DNA of 6,545 bases, from contig CAAFVA010000070.1 of the NCBI GenBank assembly GCA_900766325.1, forward strand, positions 1 to 6,545, in the 5' to 3' direction. The stretch comes from Bacilli bacterium. GTDB taxonomy: Bacteria; Bacillota_I; Bacilli_A; RF39; UBA660. Positions 1 through 4,848 of the stretch are shown here, piece by piece. The notes beneath the pieces were generated by a model. That model made no database searches, was not told where the DNA came from, and was given only the letters and a program-made list of their open reading frames with translations. The translations under genes and the position numbers were made by a program. Within the stretch, counting starts at the first letter, position 1. Each line of letters starts with the position of its first letter.

Positions 1-1
1 A

Positions 2-592
2 ATAAAACTGCTGATTTATGTTTACAGTGCCTTTGAAGATGAATATAAAATTGAAGACATTGATAAAATATGCGACTTTTTACTTGATGATAATATTTAT
101 CAAGAACTTAAAAGTACATGTGGTTATGAAAATCTTAAGTACGTATCAACAGATATTGTCGAGGAATATCTAGAAGATGGTGTAAAAAATAATATTCCGG
201 TATCATTTTTTGCTAAGAAGATGATAAGTTATTATAAAGAACTAGATAGTAGCATAAATAATAATCAAAATATAAATGACTTATTTAAAATTGATACGTT
301 AACTATTGAAGAATTATGCTCAAAAATTAAGTTTCAAGCTGATGGTATTATATCTCTCATGATGAGTGCTGAAAAAACAGATAAAAACGGAGTTATGTTA
401 GAAGAGGGCTTTTATTTAAAAAGCAACATGGACATGTTAATGTTTAAACTTAAAAACATAAATAAAGATGAGATAGATGATTGCTTATTAAACATTAAAA
501 AAATATGGGAGTCTGATGATTATTTGATCAATAAATTAAGAAGTATTTTTGATTACGTAAATAGTTTTGACTATACTTCTGTAAAAAAGTAG
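2..592 (+). CDS. Unrecognised protein, C-terminal part (start upstream of window)
   Basis: The reading frame is open from the first bases of the window to a TAG at 590-592, giving 196 visible residues. The ATG at 221 is therefore an internal Met, not the start: the 73 codons before it read as ordinary protein (beginning IKLLIYSAFEDEYKIED) with the same Asp/Glu/Lys/Asn-rich composition as the rest. The visible part looks soluble and mostly alpha-helical, with no signal peptide, no membrane segment and no catalytic motif that I recognise. The TAG is followed directly by an in-frame TGA, a tandem stop. It lies 43 bp upstream of queA on the same strand, where many Bacillota carry ruvB; this sequence does not look like RuvB. 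A role in tRNA modification is not supported by anything beyond position. That it is coding is fairly secure; its function is unknown. Confidence 0.75.
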   Translation: MKLLIYVYSAFEDEYKIEDIDKICDFLLDDNIYQELKSTCGYENLKYVSTDIVEEYLEDGVKNNIPVSFFAKKMISYYKELDSSINNNQNINDLFKIDTLTIEELCSKIKFQADGIISLMMSAEKTDKNGVMLEEGFYLKSNMDMLMFKLKNINKDEIDDCLLNIKKIWESDDYLINKLRSIFDYVNSFDYTSVKK

Positions 593-617
593 TGAAACTA
601 CTAAAATAGATATTTTA
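588..617 (+). other. Two adjacent small inverted repeats between the first gene and queA
   Basis: AGTAGT (588-593) pairs with ACTACT (597-602) around a GAA loop, spanning the stop codon of the upstream gene. It is followed immediately by TAAAATA (602-608) and TATTTTA (611-617). Neither is followed by a clean T-run, so this is at best a weak terminator for the upstream gene. TAAAAT at 602-607 is also a possible -10 box for queA, about 13 bases ahead of its ribosome binding site, but no good -35 is visible. What the structures do is undecided. Confidence 0.3.
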
Positions 618-620
618 CTT

Positions 621-632
621 AAAGGACGTGAT
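621..632 (+). promoter_or_regulatory. Extended ribosome binding site of queA
   Basis: AAAGGACGTGAT matches 11 of 12 bases of the full anti-Shine-Dalgarno complement AAAGGAGGTGAT. It sits three bases before the GTG at 636, which fixes that GTG as the queA start rather than any internal Met. The same geometry (GGTGAT plus three bases) is seen ahead of the DUF421 gene at 3260. Confidence 0.8.
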
Positions 633-635
633 AAC

Positions 636-1658
636 GTGAAAACCGATGATTTTGATTATTTTTTGCCTAAAGAGTTAATTGCACAAACTCCTTTAAAAAA
701 ACGTGATGCATCTAAAATGCTGGTATTAGATAAAATAACGGGAAAGTTTGAAGATAAGAAATTCGCGGATTTGATTGATTATTTAAATCCTGGTGACACC
801 ATCGTTTTAAATGATACCAAGGTAATTCCCGCAAGAATAATTGGTCAAAAAGTTGATACTGGTGCGGTAATTGAGGTTTTGATGTTAAAAGACTTAGGAA
901 ATGATGAGTGGGAATGTTTGACTAAACCTGCTAAAAGAATTAAGGAAGGCACGGTAGTTAAATTTTCCGATGAGTTATCTTGTAAGTGTGTTTTTGTTGG
1001 AGAAGACGGAATAAGGCACTATAAGTTTATATATGATGGTATTTTCCTTGAAATATTAGATAGACTAGGCGAGATGCCACTACCACCTTATATTACTGAA
1101 AAATTAGAAGAAAAGGATCGTTATCAAACCGTTTATGCTAAAAATCCCGGCAGTGCAGCCGCTCCAACGGCAGGTCTTCATTTTACTAAAGAGTGCTTAA
1201 ATAAAATAAAAGAAAAGGGTATAAATATTACGTACGTAACACTTCATGTTGGTCTTGGTACGTTTAGGCCGGTTGTCGTGGAGGATGTAACAAAGCATGA
1301 GATGCATTCCGAATACTACATACTTTCTAAAGAGGTTGCGGATTTACTTAATGAAACAAAACGAAATGGTAAAAGAATAATTGCTATTGGAACAACAACG
1401 ACAAGGGTATTAGAAACCGTTGTTGGTGATGATGGATATTTTAAAGAACAATCAGGAAACACGAAAATATTTATTTATCCTGGATATAAATTTAAAGCCA
1501 TTGATGCTTTGCTAACTAATTTCCACTTACCAAAATCAACCTTAATAATGCTTGTTAGCGCACTTGCGGGCAAAGAAAACGTTCTTAATGCTTACCGTCA
1601 TGCGGTTAAAGAAAAATATCGTTTTTTCTCTTTTGGAGATTGCATGTTTATAAAATAA
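636..1658 (+). CDS. queA: S-adenosylmethionine:tRNA ribosyltransferase-isomerase QueA
   Basis: QueA transfers and isomerises the ribose of S-adenosylmethionine onto preQ1 already placed at position 34 of tRNAs with GUN anticodons, giving epoxyqueuosine; it acts in the cytoplasm directly after Tgt. At 340 residues it is the usual family length. Family signatures run its whole length: N-terminal DFDYFLPKELIAQTP (5-19), VLNDTKVIPARI (57-68), GEMPLPPYI (145-153), DRYQTVYAKNPGSAAAPTAG (161-180) leading into LHFT, HVGLGTFRPV (204-213), GTTTTRVLE (252-260), TNFHLPKSTL (294-303) and C-terminal YRFFSFGDCMFI (328-339). The start is GTG, chosen from the near-perfect ribosome binding site at 621-632 and because the protein then begins exactly at the family N-terminus. 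tgt follows after 31 bp with no terminator, so the two are probably one transcript. No truncation or frameshift is seen. Confidence 0.97.
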   Translation: MKTDDFDYFLPKELIAQTPLKKRDASKMLVLDKITGKFEDKKFADLIDYLNPGDTIVLNDTKVIPARIIGQKVDTGAVIEVLMLKDLGNDEWECLTKPAKRIKEGTVVKFSDELSCKCVFVGEDGIRHYKFIYDGIFLEILDRLGEMPLPPYITEKLEEKDRYQTVYAKNPGSAAAPTAGLHFTKECLNKIKEKGINITYVTLHVGLGTFRPVVVEDVTKHEMHSEYYILSKEVADLLNETKRNGKRIIAIGTTTTRVLETVVGDDGYFKEQSGNTKIFIYPGYKFKAIDALLTNFHLPKSTLIMLVSALAGKENVLNAYRHAVKEKYRFFSFGDCMFIK

Positions 1659-1689
1659 CAAAAACTTTTTATTATATAAGAGGTTAAAT

Positions 1690-2817
1690 ATGAAAATAAA
1701 ATATGAATTATTGAAAAATAATAAAAATGATCAAGACGTAAGGCTTGGTTTACTTCATACTAATCATGGTACTTACGAAACGCCAATGTTCATGCCGGTT
1801 GGAACGCTTGCAAACGTTAAAACCTTAATGCCGGAAGAACTTAAGTCTTGTGGCTCTGCCGTGGTATTATCCAATACTTATCATTTGTGGTTAAGACCTG
1901 GCGAGGACGTTATAAAAAAGGCTGGGGGACTTAATAAATTCATGAATTACGATGGTCCAACACTTACCGACTCAGGTGGATTTCAGGTGTTTTCACTTGC
2001 TAAAAATAAGGAAAAAGACATAACTGAAGATGGTGTCCATTTTAAAAGTCACATTGATGGCAAAAAACTTTTTTTAACTCCGGAAAAATCAATTGAAATT
2101 CAAAATAAATTAGATAGTGATATTGCAATGAGTTTTGATGAGTGCGCACCATATCCTGCAACTAGAAAATACATCGAAAATTCTATGCGACGAACCCTTC
2201 GTTGGGCTAAAAGAGGAAAATTGGTTTTTAACAATCCAAACCAATCTCTTTTTGGGATAGTTCAAGGCGGAGAATTTGAAGATTTAAGAAAAGAAAGTGC
2301 TTTAGAAACTGTTAAAATAGGTTTTGATGGATACGCGATTGGTGGAACTAGTGTTGGTGAACCAAAAGATATTATGTATAACATGATTTCTTATGCAACA
2401 AAATATTTACCAAAGGATAAGCCAAGGTATTTAATGGGAGTTGGCGATCCAATTGATATATTAGAGGGTGTATCAAGAGGAATTGACATGTTTGACTGTG
2501 TTTTACCAACTAGGTTAGCACGTCATGGCAATTGCTTTACTTATCAGGGTAAAATAAACATTAAAAACGCAAAGTATAAAGAGGATTTTACCCCAATTGA
2601 TGATGCTTGCGATTGTTATACGTGTAAGAATTATACAAAGGCATACATAAGGCATCTTATTGTCTCAGGTGAGGTAAATGGAGGAAGGCTCATATCTATT
2701 CATAACATAAGATTTTTAATAAAATTAACGGAAGATATAAGAAAGTCTATTAAAAACGATGATTTCGAAGAATTTAAAAAAACGTTTATTAACAAGTATA
2801 AAAACGATGGTATTTAA
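1690..2817 (+). CDS. tgt: tRNA-guanine(34) transglycosylase Tgt
   Basis: Tgt swaps guanine 34 for preQ1 in tRNAs for Asp, Asn, His and Tyr, supplying the substrate of QueA. The 375-residue protein has the full bacterial TIM-barrel plan. DSGGFQV carries the catalytic Asp94; SFDEC holds Asp150 and Cys152 of the base pocket; GIVQGG spans 189-194; the nucleophile is Asp269 in GIDMFDCVLPTR. The zinc site is Cys307, Cys309, Cys312 and His338, matching the family spacing C-x-C-x2-C-x25-H. All key residues are present, so it should be active. ATG at 1690 follows AAGAGG (1678-1683) at six bases and gives the expected N-terminus. It lies 31 bp after queA. Its last five codons form the left arm of the bidirectional terminator at 2801-2833, and its stop overlaps the end of the convergent gene by 4 bp. 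yajC, often next in Bacillota, is missing here. Confidence 0.98.
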   Translation: MKIKYELLKNNKNDQDVRLGLLHTNHGTYETPMFMPVGTLANVKTLMPEELKSCGSAVVLSNTYHLWLRPGEDVIKKAGGLNKFMNYDGPTLTDSGGFQVFSLAKNKEKDITEDGVHFKSHIDGKKLFLTPEKSIEIQNKLDSDIAMSFDECAPYPATRKYIENSMRRTLRWAKRGKLVFNNPNQSLFGIVQGGEFEDLRKESALETVKIGFDGYAIGGTSVGEPKDIMYNMISYATKYLPKDKPRYLMGVGDPIDILEGVSRGIDMFDCVLPTRLARHGNCFTYQGKINIKNAKYKEDFTPIDDACDCYTCKNYTKAYIRHLIVSGEVNGGRLISIHNIRFLIKLTEDIRKSIKNDDFEEFKKTFINKYKNDGI

Positions 2818-2833
2818 CAAATATCATCGTTTT
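2801..2833. terminator. Bidirectional terminator formed by the 3' ends of two convergent genes
   Basis: AAAACGATGGTATTT (2801-2815) pairs with AAATATCATCGTTTT (2819-2833) around the loop AAC: 15 pairs, one of them a G-U wobble on the + strand transcript. On the + strand it runs into TTTTCTTCTTTT. On the - strand the stem runs into five U residues before ATAC. The hairpin contains the stop codons of both tgt (2815-2817) and the TIGR04086-type gene (2814-2816), so one element can end both transcripts and stop each running into the other. Confidence 0.85.
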
Positions 2834-3194
2834 CTTCTTTTACGTTTTTCCCAATGACTCCCGCAAGCAGGCTAAATATTAATACTATCCCGTAGTATAT
2901 TATGCTATTTATACTAAAGGTGGCTTTAAAAGCAAAGATTGACAGTAATAACATGATGATAAACCAAAAGGCAAAATATATAAGTCCGCTTATAATTCCT
3001 TTATAATTCATGTTTTTTGCAAATGATAAAGAGCCGGTAAAAATAGCTGCAATACTAATCAAATATAGTAAGATATTATTTATTTTGTCACTTGTTATGT
3101 TGAAGTAATAAAGAATGCTTGATATAAGTGATCCTATAATAATTATTAACAACGTTAACATCACCGGAAGTATGTACTTTTTTATTTTCCTCAC
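2814..3194 (-). CDS. Small four-helix membrane protein, TIGR04086 (YrzE-like) type
   Basis: The 126-residue protein has a basic N-terminus (RKIKK) and four strongly hydrophobic segments, near residues 8-30, 40-58, 66-89 and 95-114, followed by a short charged tail. Size, glycine placement (for example GIISGLIYF, LLAGVIGKNVK) and position between tgt and a DUF421 gene suggest the TIGR04086 family, whose function is unknown. The family call rests on recognition and neighbourhood, not on a search. The start is uncertain: the GTG at 3194 is itself part of AGAGGTGAGG, the only good ribosome binding site, and the next in-frame ATG is residue 12 (3161), inside the first helix. It is convergent with tgt (4 bp overlap) and divergent from the DUF421 gene. 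Its last residues (ENDDIC) are encoded within the shared terminator. Confidence 0.75.
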   Translation of the reverse strand: MRKIKKYILPVMLTLLIIIIGSLISSILYYFNITSDKINNILLYLISIAAIFTGSLSFAKNMNYKGIISGLIYFAFWFIIMLLLSIFAFKATFSINSIIYYGIVLIFSLLAGVIGKNVKEENDDIC

Positions 3195-3224
3195 CTCTAA
3201 TTAAATATATTAGTTGAATACAAA

Positions 3225-3244
3225 ATTATGATTGACATCATAAT
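3225..3244. promoter_or_regulatory. Perfect dyad in the divergent promoter region (candidate operator)
   Basis: ATTATGAT (3225-3232) and ATCATAAT (3237-3244) are exact inverted copies separated by TGAC, in the 65-bp spacer between the - strand TIGR04086-type gene and the + strand DUF421 gene. Each arm contains TATGAT, a good -10 hexamer, one pointing each way: 3227-3232 on + and 3242-3237 on -. Distances to the ribosome binding sites are plausible for both. No convincing -35 is visible on either side. Whether it is an operator, a pair of overlapping promoters or both is an inference. Confidence 0.45.
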
Positions 3245-3259
3245 ATTAATGGTGATGAT

Positions 3260-3916
3260 ATGGAATATTTCATAATAATTATTAAAACGTTTTTTATTTA
3301 TCTTTTAGTTGCGTTTATATTTAGAATGATGGGTAAAAGGGAAGTGGGACAGTTAGGTACTTTTGATTTGGTTGTATTTATTTTAATCGCGGAGTTAGTT
3401 GCCATGGCCATCGAACACAAAAGTAACTTCTTGTTCAATTTAATACCCGTTATAGTTCTTGTTATATTGCAAATCTTAATTTCAAAACTTTCTTTAAAAT
3501 ACATAAAATTTAGGCGTTTTATCGATGGTAAACCAGTTATTATTATAAAAAAAGGTATAATTGACTTTAAAAACATGGTAGAACAGCGTTATACACTAGA
3601 TGATTTACTTTTACAATTAAGAGAAAAAGATATAAGATCAATAGATGAAGTTGATTATGCTATATTAGAAATCAATGGGAAGTTATCAGTTTTTAAAAAA
3701 GATGACAAAAAGGATAAAAACACTTATCCTTTGCCAATAATTTTAGATGGTAAAGTACAGTTTAATAATTTGTATGATATTGGAAAAAGTAAAAGATGGC
3801 TTTTAAATACGTTAATCGATAAAGGAATAAAAGTAGAAGATGTATTTTATGCTTTTTCAAAAAATAATGATTTATTCATAATAAAAAATAATGAGTTGAC
3901 TGATAAAAAATGCTAA
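3260..3916 (+). CDS. DUF421 (YetF/YrbG-type) membrane protein
   Basis: The 218-residue protein has the layout of the DUF421 family, for which I know no settled biochemical function. It has three N-terminal membrane helices, near residues 3-22, 36-52 and 57-76, with the conserved block FRMMGKREVGQLGTFDLVVF (21-40). A cytoplasmic alpha/beta domain follows, recognisable from GKPVIIIKKG (90-99), the LDDLLLQLREKDIRSIDEV stretch (113-131) and YAILEINGKLSVF (133-145). A second half resembling the family's repeat unit begins at PLPIILDGKV (157-166). Length is typical. ATG at 3260 follows GGTGAT (3251-3256) at three bases, the same spacing as in queA. It is divergent from the TIGR04086-type gene, sharing the dyad at 3225-3244, and its stop sits in the hairpin of its own terminator. 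The family call is firm; its role is open. Confidence 0.92.
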   Translation: MEYFIIIIKTFFIYLLVAFIFRMMGKREVGQLGTFDLVVFILIAELVAMAIEHKSNFLFNLIPVIVLVILQILISKLSLKYIKFRRFIDGKPVIIIKKGIIDFKNMVEQRYTLDDLLLQLREKDIRSIDEVDYAILEINGKLSVFKKDDKKDKNTYPLPIILDGKVQFNNLYDIGKSKRWLLNTLIDKGIKVEDVFYAFSKNNDLFIIKNNELTDKKC

Positions 3917-3930
3917 GCGGCATTTTTATT
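3906..3930 (+). terminator. Rho-independent terminator of the DUF421 gene
   Basis: AAAAATGC (3906-3913) pairs with GCATTTTT (3920-3927), with a T-G wobble closing a four-base AAGC loop, then ATTTTATTTT. The stop codon TAA (3914-3916) lies at the top of the hairpin, so the stem uses the last lysine and cysteine codons. Confidence 0.75.
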
Positions 3931-3938
3931 TTATTTTC

Positions 3939-3967
3939 TTGTTTATTAAAGTTATGTATGTTATAAT
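3939..3967 (+). promoter_or_regulatory. Extended -10 promoter for the 3995 gene
   Basis: TGTTATAAT (3959-3967) is a perfect extended -10 (TG-n-TATAAT). TTGTTT at 3939-3944 lies 17 bases upstream as a partial -35. It directly follows the DUF421 terminator. Transcription would start near 3974, just before the purine-rich ribosome binding site AAGGAAGGGG (3980-3989). Confidence 0.75.
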
Positions 3968-3994
3968 TTATAAAGAAAAAAGGAAGGGGTAATT

Positions 3995-4795
3995 ATGGAC
4001 CAAAAAGATAAAGATATAAAGCGCGCGATTGATGATATTTTTGGTGATGACGTTATAGAAATTAACGTAGATAATAACACCTTAGAAAATTCCGATAAAA
4101 AAAGCGATGTAAGTAGTACTTCTTTAAACGATGATGCATCAATTGATACGGATGTTTTAGCAGAAGAAAAAGCTGTTACTAACGATAATAAGCAAAAAGA
4201 TAACGAGGCTTATTCTTTACCAGAAATTAACAGCCCAAAAGATAATGAAGTTAGTGACTCACAAGAGGTTAACGAACAAAGTAAAAACGTTTTTCATAAT
4301 AAACGTATAATTATTTATTTTGTGATTGGTTTTATAATCGGTTTGATCCTTATTTACACAATTGTTAATTATTTAAACGGAAAAGAAAGGGTGATTAACT
4401 GCTCTTACCAAGCAGAAGATACCGGTTATCGGGTAACCGATGAATACAAAATAACTTATGTAAACGACGATGTTACATACGTTGAAGGAGTATATAATTA
4501 TACTGCTAAAACAGATGAGTATAAACAAGAGGTAGCGTATGTAAAAGAAGAAAAGTTGCCAGTAATTATAAACTCTAACGGGATGAAAGGTTTTACTTAT
4601 ACATACGAAACTAATGATACGTTTTTTAAGGTTTCATCATATCTTGATTTCACCTTGTTTGATTATGATGAGATTGGTAAGATAAACCAAGAGGTGACGC
4701 CAATTAGTTATTTTGATATTAATTCTAAAATGAACGTCAATGATTTAAGAACTTTGTTTGAAGATCAAGGTTACGTTTGTAACGTTAGTGATTAA
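3995..4795 (+). CDS. Single-pass membrane protein with acidic cytoplasmic tail and unknown outer domain
   Basis: I do not recognise a firm family. Residues 1-101 are hydrophilic, rich in Asp, Glu, Asn, Ser and Lys and probably disordered. HNKR (101-104) precedes one strong membrane helix (about 105-126), so by the positive-inside rule the N-terminus should be cytoplasmic and residues 130-266 outside. The outer domain is rich in Thr, Tyr and Val in alternating, beta-like stretches (TYVEGVYNYTAKTDEY, TYTYETNDTFFKVSSYLDFT) and ends in an amphipathic segment, DLRTLFEDQGYVCNVSD. Its only two cysteines, 136 and 262, bracket the domain and could form a disulfide. It reminds me of DUF1307/YehR-like small extracellular domains of Gram-positive bacteria, but that is only an impression. 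ATG at 3995 follows AAGGAAGGGG closely. It has its own promoter; lysS, 53 bp downstream, has another, so the two need not be coexpressed. Confidence 0.85.
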   Translation: MDQKDKDIKRAIDDIFGDDVIEINVDNNTLENSDKKSDVSSTSLNDDASIDTDVLAEEKAVTNDNKQKDNEAYSLPEINSPKDNEVSDSQEVNEQSKNVFHNKRIIIYFVIGFIIGLILIYTIVNYLNGKERVINCSYQAEDTGYRVTDEYKITYVNDDVTYVEGVYNYTAKTDEYKQEVAYVKEEKLPVIINSNGMKGFTYTYETNDTFFKVSSYLDFTLFDYDEIGKINQEVTPISYFDINSKMNVNDLRTLFEDQGYVCNVSD

Positions 4796-4801
4796 AAACT
4801 A

Positions 4802-4829
4802 TTTAAACAATAAAAATATATGATATAAT
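4802..4829 (+). promoter_or_regulatory. Extended -10 promoter for lysS
   Basis: TGATATAAT (4821-4829) is a perfect extended -10. Upstream there is only an A/T-rich TTTAAA (4802-4807) at 16 bases, a poor -35, which an extended -10 can offset. The predicted start near 4836 leaves almost no leader before the ribosome binding site AAAGGAAGTG (4838-4847). There is therefore no room for a T-box or other leader control of lysS. Confidence 0.75.
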
Positions 4830-4848
4830 AACATAACAAAGGAAGTGT

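Noticed and set aside
593..635. preQ1 riboswitch ahead of queA
   Set aside because: The 43-bp gap is taken up by two mini-hairpins and the ribosome binding site; I see no preQ1-I-like C-rich loop with A-rich tail pseudoknot.
1648..1679. Inverted repeat between queA and tgt (TTATAAAATAA with TTATTATATAA)
   Set aside because: The arms are purely A/T with a mismatch and a 10-base loop, so chance in this base composition explains it; no T-run terminator follows.
3232..3260. Perfect TTGACA at 3232-3237 as a -35 for the DUF421 gene
   Set aside because: The matching -10 would fall at about 3255-3261, over the ATG, putting the transcription start inside the gene. It is better explained as part of the dyad spacer.
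3298..3576. Open frame of 92 codons on the - strand inside the DUF421 gene
   Set aside because: It is antisense to a well-supported family gene, has no ribosome binding site and no recognisable protein; a shadow of the real frame.
4796..4848. T-box leader ahead of lysS
   Set aside because: Only 53 bp are available, with a promoter next to the ribosome binding site, far too short for a T-box.
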